A stretch of DNA of 14,153 bases from JAKPRU01 sp029568995 (GCA_035430965.1 DAOMHQ010000141.1:1-14153), one strand, 5' to 3'; positions 7,711 to 14,153 are shown, numbered from the stretch's first letter. Translations and numbers: made by a program. The notes: generated from the sequence alone by a model not told the origin.

Positions 7711-7740
7711 TGGACGTATCGGGATGAATGGCGATACACT
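7711..7740 (+). promoter_or_regulatory. Possible sigma70-type promoter for the amidase-like lipoprotein gene
   Basis: A -35 candidate TGGACG (7711-7716) and a -10 candidate TACACT (7735-7740) are 18 bases apart. Both match consensus at four of six positions. Predicted transcription would begin about 36 bases before the ATG at 7783. The -10 context GATACACT recurs at 11670-11677. Confidence 0.35.
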
Positions 7741-7782
7741 CTTCCATAAGTCGCAGTTTTTCTTTTCCGGCTGGAGGTCTGA

Positions 7783-8445
7783 ATGAATCGAAGAATTCTC
7801 GTCGGTCTCTGTTGCGCGATCTTTTTGTTCACCGGTTGTGCGGGACGGCTCGTGTTTTCACCGGGCGGCAAGAAAAAACTCCCGGTCCCGACCATTCTTC
7901 CCCGAACCAACTGGGCCGGCGGGATGCCCAGCGGAACTTACAAAACCCAGACTCCCGCCTATATCACCATTCTCGATACCCCCAACGGATTCGATCCCGA
8001 CAATCCCGGCGCATACCTGAGACAATTGGTGGAAGACTACGTTGACTCCAAAGGCGTTGGGGATATCCCGGTCCATTATATTATCGATCAAAAAGGAGGC
8101 ATTCTGGCGGGCAGACCCGCCAATACGGTCGGACAGCTCACTTACGGCGACCAATTCTTCCGCGCCGAGGTTGCCCAGAACCACCCCATGCGCGGAAAAA
8201 CCATCGACTGCAGGGGACATATTCTCGTGTTGCTCCTCGGCGACTATGAATCCAAGCCGCTACCTGCAAAACAACAGGAAGCCATGCTGGATCTGATCCA
8301 GTATCTCGTCAAAGAGCATCGAATCGCATACTTCGATGTCTTGGGCTATCGAACCTATATCCAGGACAGCATGAATCCCGGAACCGCTTTGAACGATCAA
8401 CTGGCTTCCCTGATGCTCAAATTGGCAAAATCACAAGTGAAATAA
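7783..8445 (+). CDS. Lipoprotein with a PGRP/amidase_2-like fold, zinc ligands apparently lost
   Basis: A 220-residue protein with SD GGAGG five bases before the ATG. The N-terminus ends in a lipobox (LFTGC, Cys19), so it should be lipidated and membrane-anchored. The remainder follows the N-acetylmuramoyl-L-alanine amidase / peptidoglycan-recognition layout: RTNWAG, a strand YITILDTPN, DIPVHYIIDQKGGILAGRP, then GHILVLLLGDY, a PAKQQEAMLDLIQYLV helix, VLGYR and NPGTAL. In active enzymes the corresponding positions are IHHT, GHR and CPG, which supply zinc. Here they read ILDT, GYR and NPG, so all three ligands appear replaced. I infer a peptidoglycan-binding or structural role rather than hydrolysis. 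The alignment is by eye and the fold call is moderately sure. Confidence 0.72.
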   Translation: MNRRILVGLCCAIFLFTGCAGRLVFSPGGKKKLPVPTILPRTNWAGGMPSGTYKTQTPAYITILDTPNGFDPDNPGAYLRQLVEDYVDSKGVGDIPVHYIIDQKGGILAGRPANTVGQLTYGDQFFRAEVAQNHPMRGKTIDCRGHILVLLLGDYESKPLPAKQQEAMLDLIQYLVKEHRIAYFDVLGYRTYIQDSMNPGTALNDQLASLMLKLAKSQVK

Positions 8446-8466
8446 GCCTGTTTGATTGACGGTCTT

Positions 8467-8514
8467 CGGACACAAGGTAGGGGCGACGCATGTGTCGCCC
8501 CTACCTTGTGTCCG
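8467..8514. repeat. Perfect 21-bp inverted repeat between convergent genes; possible bidirectional terminator
   Basis: Arms 8467-8487 and 8494-8514 are perfect complements with a six-base loop (GCATGT). The core is GTAGGGGCGAC paired with GTCGCCCCTAC. It begins 22 bases after the stop of the amidase-like gene and ends 21 bases before the stop of the DUF2752 gene. This is the position of a shared terminator, though no T-run follows. A related half-element lies at 9924-9945. Confidence 0.9.
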
Positions 8515-8534
8515 CCTCAATAGGCACCTTGCCT

Positions 8535-8951
8535 CTATCTCCCCTGCACAATCAAATACACCCAATTCCCGACGATCGCAAAGAGCATAAGAAGACGAAG
8601 CCCATTTCGTTCCCAGAGTCCTGCCGGTGAAACGCGGACGCGCGGCAAACGCAGACTCAACACAACAAGCGCATAAAGAAGATAGATTGACGCTCCCATC
8701 GCCAGCATTCCAATCAATGGATTCCACGTCAGCGTGGCTGCGAGGTCACCCTGCACAAATGCCAGAAGACTCCGGGTCATTCCGCACGTACAACAGGGAT
8801 ATCCGGTGAGCGCTTTCAACGGGCACGAAGGCGGATGAATCATCTGAAATGGAAACCAGCGCGCCGCCGCCAGAACGAAAAGGATCACTGCCCCCCAGAT
8901 CATCTCATGATCGACTTCCTGCTTTCCCAGACGCCGGATGGACACGATCAC
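8535..8951 (-). CDS. DUF2752 small membrane protein
   Basis: A 138-residue membrane protein with the DUF2752 signature: CPLKALTGYPCCTCGMTR (43-60), matching the family's CP-x-K-x-LTG-x-PCPGCG-x-TR pattern with Pro-Gly replaced by Cys-Thr. Transmembrane segments are predicted at about 18-34, 77-99 and 117-134. The Cys cluster (43, 53, 54, 56) probably sits on one membrane face and could bind metal; function is unknown. I chose a GTG start at 8951 because GAGG is seven bases upstream; an ATG at 8903 is the alternative. It starts 20 bases after the YIP1 gene stop, so the two form an operon. Confidence 0.85.
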   Translation of the reverse strand: MIVSIRRLGKQEVDHEMIWGAVILFVLAAARWFPFQMIHPPSCPLKALTGYPCCTCGMTRSLLAFVQGDLAATLTWNPLIGMLAMGASIYLLYALVVLSLRLPRVRVSPAGLWERNGLRLLMLFAIVGNWVYLIVQGR

Positions 8952-8971
8952 TTTGTTTCCTCTCGATGATC

Positions 8972-9853
8972 CTACTTCAATAGCCCATCAAAGAGATTGG
9001 ACTGCGATACCATCTCCTCGCTGAGAATCCCGGCGGAGACTGCCAGGGCACCCAGTATGGCAAGGCAACAACAGCAAAGCAGCATCGGGAGCAGCACAGC
9101 CAGAATGGCCCTCCATGTATCTGTCTTATGCGCCTGCTTTGCCCCGATGATCGTGCAGACCATCCCCCAGATCAGAAGGAATAGGCAGCCGCAGATCGGG
9201 ATCAGATCGAAAAGCGCGGTCGCGCCGCCGACATAAGCCATCACTTTGAACGAAGCTTCAAACGGCCGATTCGCGCCACCCAACAAGAACAGGAAGACGT
9301 GGAGAATCGCGGCGGCAAGGAAAGTCCCGACGGATACAATCACGGGAGACAGGACCATCATCACAAGGGTCAGCGTGACTCTCGTGCCCACGTCCGAGAC
9401 GCCGAAATCTTCTGTCAGGCCGAGACTGATCCATGCGATTTGGTAAAACGCCTGAAAGATTGTGCCGACCGTGCCCAGCAATACCACAAACAACCACGGT
9501 CCGCCGATATCTCCACGCACCGGCACTGAGCGGAACGCCTCGCCGGGATTGAAAAGAACTTCCCCGATGGTTTTGAACAAAGCGCCGGAGAAGCCGATCT
9601 CCGAGCGACGTTCCCAGGCCGGTGTGTAGTATTCCTCCTCACCTCCGGTAGTTTGATCCGATTTCCATATCCGGGAATTGTCTTCATTTCCCCATGGGAA
9701 AGTCTGCGAATCCGAGCCGGTCGATCCTGTTTCCTGTTGCCCATCGCCATCGCGATGGATCGTATCCGATTGACTGTTACTGTCGGGTGTACCGAACTCC
9801 TCCGCGCCAAAGGGATCGTCGGGAGTAGGGGGGCGTTGATCGTCTGCGTTCAC
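8972..9853 (-). CDS. YIP1-family membrane protein with long acidic N-terminus
   Basis: A 293-residue protein. Residues 1-85 are hydrophilic, low-complexity and rich in Asp, Glu, Ser, Gly and Gln, so probably disordered and cytoplasmic. Residues 92-120 carry the bacterial YIP1 entry pattern (VLFNPGEAFRSVP...GG..PW). Four to five transmembrane segments follow at about 119-144, 160-192, 205-238 and 248-275, the last with an unusual run of four Cys (260-263). A GTG start at 9853 has AGAGG five bases upstream. It is first in an operon with the DUF2752 gene. Bacterial YIP1 proteins have no settled function. Confidence 0.83.
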   Translation of the reverse strand: MNADDQRPPTPDDPFGAEEFGTPDSNSQSDTIHRDGDGQQETGSTGSDSQTFPWGNEDNSRIWKSDQTTGGEEEYYTPAWERRSEIGFSGALFKTIGEVLFNPGEAFRSVPVRGDIGGPWLFVVLLGTVGTIFQAFYQIAWISLGLTEDFGVSDVGTRVTLTLVMMVLSPVIVSVGTFLAAAILHVFLFLLGGANRPFEASFKVMAYVGGATALFDLIPICGCLFLLIWGMVCTIIGAKQAHKTDTWRAILAVLLPMLLCCCCLAILGALAVSAGILSEEMVSQSNLFDGLLK

Positions 9854-9923
9854 AATGGCCTCTCTTATCTTCTCGTGATGATTGAGATTCTACATGGAAC
9901 ATCTCATCTAGGAAGATCAAGCG

Positions 9924-9945
9924 TAGGGGCGGGTCTGTGCCCCGT
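9924..9945. repeat. Half-copy of the GTAGGGGCG palindrome family
   Basis: GTAGGGGCG here repeats the left arm of the inverted repeat at 8467-8514. The right arm is reduced to GCCCC, leaving a 5-bp stem (GGGGC/GCCCC). It lies between the divergent YIP1 and lipB genes. Confidence 0.6.
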
Positions 9946-9997
9946 CAAAATGGCCTGTGAAGGTGCTCCTGTCCACTCTATCCACCCTTCTTTTCTT

Positions 9998-10018
9998 CAA
10001 TCCACAATCCCCAATCCG
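9998..10018. repeat. Three copies of the heptad CAATCC(A/C/G)
   Basis: CAATCCA, CAATCCC and CAATCCG follow one another without a gap. The middle unit is a rotation of CCCCAAT, the reverse complement of the GGGGATT unit at 1-54. It is therefore a short degenerate relative of that array in opposite orientation, 30 bases before the lipB start. Confidence 0.65.
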
Positions 10019-10047
10019 TGCTACTATCAAGCCAGGAGATCCACGCA

Positions 10048-10770
10048 GTGAATCACGTCAGTCTTTTTCATGTTCATCTCGGCCTTGTTCCATATCGGGA
10101 GGCTCTTCGAATTCAGGAACAAATATGCGGGATACAGGAACAGAACGGGTGTCCCGATATGCTCTTGACTCTGGAGCATCCGGCGGTGATCACCATTGGG
10201 ACCTCCGGCGGAGTCGGCGACTTGCGAACTGATGAAACGGAACTGCGGTTGAAGAACATCCCGGTCGTTTACGTGAAACGGGGCGGAAAAGCAACTTATC
10301 ACGGTCCCGGACAATTCATCGCTTATCCGCTGATCGGACTCAGGAATCTTTCTTGTTCACCCCGTCGATATGTCGAGATCCTGGAGAGAACGATCATCCG
10401 AGTTCTGAAATTGTGGGGTCTTTCGGGATCGACGATTCCCGGTCATCCGGGTGTGTGGATCGAGAATCGGAAGATTGCTTCCATTGGCATACGCCTGCGT
10501 CGTGGTCGAACCATGCATGGTGTATCGGTCAATCTCCATCCCGACCTGGATGCATTCTCGTACCTGGTTCCGTGCGGGATGCCGGATGGGATCGTCACTT
10601 CGATCCGTCGGGAGTTGGGAGACAGTCCCGATATCGAACAGTTTTGTCATCCGTTCGCGGATGTTCTCGCACAGGAGTTGCCTATGAGCCTGTTCTCAAT
10701 GGATACGGCGAAATGGAGGAATACCCTTCAGCAATACCATTTTCCCGGATTAGGATCGACAACCGATTGA
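10048..10770 (+). CDS. lipB: Octanoyl-[acyl-carrier-protein]:protein N-octanoyltransferase (LipB)
   Basis: A 240-residue LipB. It moves octanoyl from acyl-carrier protein onto the lipoyl domains of pyruvate- and 2-oxoglutarate-dehydrogenase-type complexes and the glycine-cleavage H protein; LipA then inserts sulphur. Family motifs are complete: LTLEHPAVITIG (40-51), RGGKATYHGPGQ (78-89), HPGVWI (133-138), RKIASIGI with the catalytic Lys142, MHGVSVNL (156-163) and VPCGMPDGIVTS with the acyl-carrying Cys176. I chose GTG 10048 because AGGAG is nine bases upstream and the protein then opens like other LipB proteins; an ATG at 10018 adds ten residues with no SD. No lipA is adjacent. The upstream region 9854-10047 holds repeats (9924, 9998) and no clear promoter. 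Confidence 0.95.
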   Translation: MNHVSLFHVHLGLVPYREALRIQEQICGIQEQNGCPDMLLTLEHPAVITIGTSGGVGDLRTDETELRLKNIPVVYVKRGGKATYHGPGQFIAYPLIGLRNLSCSPRRYVEILERTIIRVLKLWGLSGSTIPGHPGVWIENRKIASIGIRLRRGRTMHGVSVNLHPDLDAFSYLVPCGMPDGIVTSIRRELGDSPDIEQFCHPFADVLAQELPMSLFSMDTAKWRNTLQQYHFPGLGSTTD

Positions 10771-10795
10771 TTTTGCATGGCTTGTGAGATATACT
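10767..10795 (+). promoter_or_regulatory. Likely sigma70-type promoter for the coiled-coil protein gene
   Basis: TTGATT (10767-10772, 4 of 6) and TATACT (10790-10795, 5 of 6) are separated by exactly 17 bases. The -35 overlaps the lipB stop codon. A transcript would start near 10802, about 30 bases before the ATG at 10834, so the downstream gene can be expressed independently of lipB. Confidence 0.5.
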
Positions 10796-10833
10796 GAACA
10801 TGTAAAGCTCTGTCTGAGGTGACTCAAGCGGTT

Positions 10834-11595
10834 ATGGTCGATCCGATTTCCGCATCCTATTCTCCGCCCCCGACCATTCGGTTCACGCCGGACCCCGGCG
10901 AACCGGCTGTGGATGTCACTGCCACCCCCCAGCAGACCGCCCTTCTTGTAACGGCACAGGAACAACGGAATGAAACGCGCCTGCGGACCCAGGCCCTTCT
11001 CCGTGGCGAGGATGTTCTGTATTCCCACCGGACTTTCACCCTGGGTAACCGCAACGGGTATCCTGTCTATAATGCGGGATTGACAACCGTCGTCAGCCGT
11101 GACCGACCCGCGAATCCGATTATCGAGGCGGTACAGGAACAGGATCGGGAAAATCGTGTCGCTCCGGAAGAGGGTGGAGAAGAGGCCGAAGAAACCTCTC
11201 CGCAAGACGAGATTCGTGCCGCGGCACAGGGGCAGAGTACACAGGATCTTGAACGGGATAAACTGACTCTCGATGTTCAGCAAGACCGGGTTGAGAACAA
11301 GAAAGAACGAGTGGAACGGCAGCTCCAACAGGCCATGAGTCAAGGCGATTTGACACAGGCCTCTTCTGCTAAAAGAAAAGTCAGCGAACTGGAAAGAAAA
11401 GAAGAGAAAATTGATCGCGAAAAAATGAAAATCGAGATGAATCAACTTCGAAAGAATCTTGAAGGTGCACAGCAAACCACCGGAAATGCCGTTCTGGGAA
11501 ATCTCGGTTCGGCAGCCGATCTTCTTGGTGTGTTGTATGGCGGTGGGCAGGGGACCATTCCTTCGTCCGGAACTCGCCTGGATCTTTTTGCCTGA
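10834..11595 (+). CDS. Coiled-coil protein of unknown function
   Basis: A 253-residue cytoplasmic protein with no signal peptide or membrane span. Residues 1-100 are Pro/Thr-rich, with short conserved-looking pieces (EDVLYSHRTFTL, GYPVYNAGLTTVVSRDRP). Residues 100-125 are acidic. Residues 135-210 are a charged Lys/Glu/Gln/Arg-rich coiled coil. The tail (about 218-253) is Gly-rich and ends DLFA. This architecture loosely resembles SprA-related proteins; I do not assign it to a family. GAGGTGA at 10816-10822 favours ATG 10834 despite long spacing; a GTG at 10819 would add five residues. Codon-position bias supports this strand over the long antisense frame. Confidence 0.7.
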   Translation: MVDPISASYSPPPTIRFTPDPGEPAVDVTATPQQTALLVTAQEQRNETRLRTQALLRGEDVLYSHRTFTLGNRNGYPVYNAGLTTVVSRDRPANPIIEAVQEQDRENRVAPEEGGEEAEETSPQDEIRAAAQGQSTQDLERDKLTLDVQQDRVENKKERVERQLQQAMSQGDLTQASSAKRKVSELERKEEKIDREKMKIEMNQLRKNLEGAQQTTGNAVLGNLGSAADLLGVLYGGGQGTIPSSGTRLDLFA

Positions 11596-11648
11596 TTCCC
11601 GAACGGGGAGACACCCTTTGGATCGGATTTTTTTCGGGTAAAATTTCG

Positions 11649-11677
11649 TTGCATTTTCAATGATCGCGTGATACACT
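11649..11677 (+). promoter_or_regulatory. Possible promoter for the receiver-GGDDF gene
   Basis: TTGCAT (11649-11654) and TACACT (11672-11677) are 17 bases apart; the -35 is weak (3 of 6). The -10 is in the context GATACACT, as upstream of the amidase-like gene. The leader to the ATG at 11780 would be about 95 bases and AT-rich, unlike neighbouring coding DNA. Confidence 0.3.
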
Positions 11678-11779
11678 AAGTTTTCATCAATTCTGTTGGG
11701 TTCTGTGTATCGACTGATTCCTGAATGGAATTCCGTGATTTTGGCTCTTTTTGACATTGATGGATGGCGATGAGTCATT

Positions 11780-12790
11780 ATGGCGAGTCAGGTTGTGCCA
11801 CTCGATTTACGAAAGCCTCTCGGTATTGATTATCGGCGGATCTGCGAACCAAGAACTCTGTTGGTGGCAGGGATCTCCGACAATCATCAAGAGTATCTGG
11901 ATCACTTGGCTGATGTGGGATACGTCATCGACACTCAGCCTGCTCAGAAAGGGCTGCAGGAACATATTCTCCGAAGCGTTCCGAATATCCTGATCCTCGA
12001 CATGGATGGTTTGGGCGAGCGTGCTCTGCGCATCACGGAGGCGCTCAAGGAAAATCCCATGACCTATACCATGCCGATTACGATTATTATCGGTCAAAAA
12101 AATCTGGAGGGTGAAATCAAAGCCTTGGAAGCCGGGGCGGAGGATTACCTCAACAAACCGTTCGCTCCGGAAATCCTCGCTGCGAGGGTGGAAACCGCAC
12201 TGCGCAGAAATACCCGCCTTCAGATTTCGAATCCTCTCACCGGTCTTCCCGGAAGTATCTATATCGAGGAACAGATCATGCGTCGCGTGGAGGCTGACTT
12301 ACCTCTTGCCGTTTGTTATGCAGACCTCGATAACTTCAAAGCATTCAACGATAAATATGGATATGCCCGGGGCGACAATATCATCCGAATTACGGCAACC
12401 ATTCTCAACGAAAGCGTTGTGATGTACGGACACAAGGGAGATTTTGTCGGTCACATCGGAGGAGACGACTTCATTCTGGTGGTCGATTATCATTGCGCAG
12501 ATTCGATCTGCGCCTACATCACGAATTCCTTCGATACGCTGATCCCGTTCCAATACGATGAAGACGATATGGCCAGGGGATATATTGAAGCGAAAAGCCG
12601 ACAACACCAGTCCGTGCAGTTCCCCGTGATGACCATCTCGATCGGTGTCGTTACCAATCAACATCGCAGGTTGGACACTTTCCTGAAAATCTCCGAATTG
12701 TCCGCCGAAATGAAAGAGTACGCAAAAAGCATCTCGAAAGACCAGTCCGTGCGAAAAAGCAGCTTCCGCATCGATCAACGTACCGGCTGA
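11780..12790 (+). CDS. Atypical receiver domain fused to a degenerate GGDEF domain (GGDDF)
   Basis: A 336-residue response-regulator-like protein. The receiver domain (about 25-143) keeps the phospho-acceptor position (LILD, Asp74) and the lysine (NKPF, Lys126). It lacks the usual acidic pair, however: VDD is replaced by VAGISD (29-34). The Thr/Ser switch position reads Gly (TIIIG). NPLTGLPG (151-158) opens the GGDEF domain. ADLDNFKAFNDKYG (181-194) keeps a metal Asp and substrate contacts. The signature is HIGGDDF (225-231), where Asp replaces the Glu thought to be catalytic. The RxxD inhibitory site is HKGD (218-221), so the Arg is absent. It may therefore bind c-di-GMP or GTP weakly, or act by interaction. 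The start has a poor SD. Confidence 0.85.
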   Translation: MASQVVPLDLRKPLGIDYRRICEPRTLLVAGISDNHQEYLDHLADVGYVIDTQPAQKGLQEHILRSVPNILILDMDGLGERALRITEALKENPMTYTMPITIIIGQKNLEGEIKALEAGAEDYLNKPFAPEILAARVETALRRNTRLQISNPLTGLPGSIYIEEQIMRRVEADLPLAVCYADLDNFKAFNDKYGYARGDNIIRITATILNESVVMYGHKGDFVGHIGGDDFILVVDYHCADSICAYITNSFDTLIPFQYDEDDMARGYIEAKSRQHQSVQFPVMTISIGVVTNQHRRLDTFLKISELSAEMKEYAKSISKDQSVRKSSFRIDQRTG

Positions 12791-12853
12791 ACCGGTCCCA
12801 AATCCAACGATATTCTGTGAGGGGAAGGCTCCTGAACCTGTCGCAAAAGTACT

Positions 12854-12886
12854 CCCTCTCCCTCCGGGAGAGGGTTGGGGTGAGGG
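12854..12886. repeat. Dispersed palindromic element, copy 2 (inverted); possible bidirectional terminator
   Basis: Perfect 9-bp arms (12854-12862 and 12866-12874) with loop TCC, then TTGGGGTGAGGG. It is the reverse complement of the element at 3281-3313 with two mismatches. It lies between convergent genes ending at 12790 and 12915, again without a T-run. Confidence 0.87.
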
Positions 12887-12914
12887 AAGCTGGGGGTTGA
12901 ATTCATTAAACCTG

Positions 12915-13931
12915 TCAGGCCCACTCTGCCTCCGTAATATTGGTTCCCGATTCCCCAGATGTCTCGGATTCCTTCAGATTTGCGATCAGGGTTTCCTGTA
13001 TCGGGATATCCAGGGCTTCTAGCGCTTTCAGAACAGCACCCTTCACCGGCTGCAATATCGGATGAATCACTTCCGCGCCCGGAAGTCGAACCTGGATCTC
13101 TTCTTTGACAAGATCGAAATACACCTCATTGTGTTCGATTATCCCGCCGGTCAGCACGGCGGCAAATGGCTCGCTGAGATTCAGCTTGCCTGCAACACAC
13201 TGCACGGCTCGCCCGAACACGTCGGCGGCATCCTGGATGATTTTCCGCGCTGTTTCATCCCCTTCGACAAGGGATTCGAATACCACGGAGGCCAGCTGCG
13301 CGATCGCCGCCTTATCGGTTTGCGGATTCATTGTCCATTCAACGATGTCGTCTTCGCTTTGCAGAAAAAGTCTTCTCAGGATCTTGTCACGAATCATCGT
13401 GGAGGGAGCCATTCCATCCCTCGCCAGCATGATCGCCCGCAGACCGGCCCGGGCGATTGCATATCCGCTGCCGTCATCGCTCAAAATGGGACCATATCCG
13501 CCCACTCGAGCGGTCATTCTGTCTGTGTTCTGTCCATAGACGATGGAACCCGTCCCGGCAATGACCAGAACTCCTTCCTTGGATAGACAGCCTCCATGAA
13601 GCGCAATGCTCGCATCTGTCTCCAGAAGAAGCGTTTCCTGCGAGAATAGCGGGGAGATCTGTCCGTGCAATCGTTGGCGATCCGCCGGTCTTCCCGCGCC
13701 CGCCAGTCCCATGCAGACCGCTCGGAGAGAGTCCGGTTCCCGCCCCGCCTGCTTCAGCAACTCCATGCACATGCTGTAAAGAAGATTTGCGGTGTCCTGC
13801 AATCCGGTGTGGTGGTAATTCGTGCCCGGCGCTTTCAGTCGGGCACGAATTCGCCCCTCCGGATCGGTGAGAATCCCGCGAGTCTGGGTCGCACCGCCGT
13901 CAATCCCGATCACGCAAGAAAGATCCTGCAT
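12915..13931 (-). CDS. BadF/BadG/BcrA/BcrD-type ATPase, N-acetylglucosamine-kinase-like
   Basis: A 338-residue sugar kinase of the ASKHA fold. Phosphate-1 is GIDGGATQTRG (9-19), and a sugar-binding Asn lies near GTNYH (36-40). LETDASIAL (103-111) holds the likely catalytic Asp106. Phosphate-2 is VIAGTGSI (123-130). GGYGPILSDDGSGYAIAR (144-161) is the stretch typical of N-acetylglucosamine/glucosamine kinases, and LTGGI (260-264) is the adenosine motif. The likely reaction is ATP-dependent phosphorylation of an amino sugar in the cytoplasm, for example in peptidoglycan or chitin recycling; the exact sugar is inferred. The ATG at 13931 has no strong SD. The last ~20 residues are polar and probably disordered. 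The gene stands alone, convergent with the receiver-GGDDF gene. Confidence 0.88.
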   Translation of the reverse strand: MQDLSCVIGIDGGATQTRGILTDPEGRIRARLKAPGTNYHHTGLQDTANLLYSMCMELLKQAGREPDSLRAVCMGLAGAGRPADRQRLHGQISPLFSQETLLLETDASIALHGGCLSKEGVLVIAGTGSIVYGQNTDRMTARVGGYGPILSDDGSGYAIARAGLRAIMLARDGMAPSTMIRDKILRRLFLQSEDDIVEWTMNPQTDKAAIAQLASVVFESLVEGDETARKIIQDAADVFGRAVQCVAGKLNLSEPFAAVLTGGIIEHNEVYFDLVKEEIQVRLPGAEVIHPILQPVKGAVLKALEALDIPIQETLIANLKESETSGESGTNITEAEWA

Positions 13932-14061
13932 TGTGGTGAATCTTCGAATGGAATCTGGTTACGTTCATCCGATGGCTTAGTAAACGGTCTCCTGAGAAAA
14001 CTCACCTGCGACCGTCATGCTGAGGAGTCTTGTGCTATCCGGCCACCCCCCTCTCTATTTT

Positions 14062-14106
14062 CCCCAAACTTTGGGGGAGAGGTCCCTCCCCCAAGCCTGG
14101 GGGAGG
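14062..14106. repeat. Two adjacent perfect hairpins upstream of the sugar kinase gene
   Basis: CCCCAAA, one base, TTTGGGG (14062-14076) is followed by CCTCCCCCA, loop AGCC, TGGGGGAGG (14085-14106). Both stems are perfect. They share the theme of C-run/G-run arms with the elements at 3281 and 12854 but are not the same sequence. They may terminate a gene lying beyond the window edge; no gene is visible from 13932 to the end. Confidence 0.7.
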
Positions 14107-14153
14107 TCAGGTGGCAATGTCATTCAGTTACGGATATTTACTTGACTCAACCG

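Larger units (their letters stand above)
7394..7782. other. Intergenic region between divergent ggt and amidase-like genes
   Basis: No convincing gene lies in these 389 bases. They should carry the promoters of both flanking genes. They contain a long inverted repeat (7535-7615), a possible plus-strand promoter (7711-7740) and the SD of the amidase-like gene (GGAGG at 7773-7777). An open frame on the minus strand here only translates the repeat. Confidence 0.8.

Noticed and set aside
7466..7747. A 93-codon open frame on the minus strand between ggt and the amidase-like gene
   Set aside because: Much of it translates the inverted repeat and its dispersed-repeat core; there is no SD or domain.
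7783..8445. Calling the lipoprotein an active N-acetylmuramoyl-L-alanine amidase
   Set aside because: None of the three zinc-ligand positions carries His, Cys or another typical ligand set.
10750..11778. A 342-codon open frame on the minus strand opposite the coiled-coil gene
   Set aside because: Its translation is rich in Phe, His, Ser and Leu exactly opposite the Lys/Glu-rich coiled coil, it runs into the lipB end and promoter region, and it has no recognisable domain. It is best read as an antisense shadow.
11751..11779. TTGACA just upstream of the receiver-GGDDF gene as a -35 box
   Set aside because: A -10 at 17 bases would overlap the start codon and no matching hexamer is there.

Overview
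The window reads as chromosomal DNA of an uncultured, probably Gram-negative-type bacterium. The coding style is bacterial: Shine-Dalgarno sites (SDs), some GTG starts, Sec, lipoprotein and Tat export signals, and GC clearly above 50% by eye. A run of exactly 100 N (3914-4013) shows it is a draft scaffold. No gene here is lineage-diagnostic, so I do not name a phylum. I see no tRNA, rRNA, transposase or CRISPR array.

Layout. Positions 1-96 hold two abutting heptanucleotide tandem repeats. 97-2106 (-) encodes a secreted DUF3604 (PHP-like) metal-dependent hydrolase. It is divergent from 2296-3270 (+), an HpcH/HpaI-type aldolase that unusually carries a signal peptide. 3389-3808 (-) is a small membrane-anchored protein. 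The N gap follows, flanked on one side by what looks like the last codons of a second gamma-glutamyltransferase and on the other by a truncated restriction endonuclease (4014-4459, -). The endonuclease gene overlaps a beta-class DNA methyltransferase (4437-5474, -), so the two form a type II restriction-modification pair. 5615-7393 (-) is a Tat-exported gamma-glutamyltransferase. After a 389-bp intergenic stretch with a large inverted repeat comes 7783-8445 (+), a lipoprotein with a peptidoglycan-recognition/amidase fold that seems to lack its zinc ligands. 8535-8951 and 8972-9853 (-) form a DUF2752 / YIP1 membrane-protein operon. On the + strand follow lipB (10048-10770), a coiled-coil protein of unknown function (10834-11595) and an atypical receiver-GGDDF protein (11780-12790). 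12915-13931 (-) is a BadF/N-acetylglucosamine-kinase-type sugar kinase.

How the parts relate. Most genes are single units that alternate in strand. The clear multi-gene units are methyltransferase-endonuclease and YIP1-DUF2752. Several products touch the envelope or peptidoglycan recycling (gamma-glutamyltransferase, amidase-like lipoprotein, amino-sugar kinase), but nothing shows that they form one pathway.

Non-coding structure is notable. All three convergent gene junctions carry a near-perfect GC-rich palindrome without a T-run. Two of these are inverted copies of one 33-bp element. A CCCCAAT heptad repeat appears at both 1-54 and 9998-10018. The best leads are the probable ggt paralogue at the gap beside the restriction-modification pair, the zinc-ligand-less amidase-like lipoprotein, and the receiver/GGDEF protein that is degenerate in both domains.
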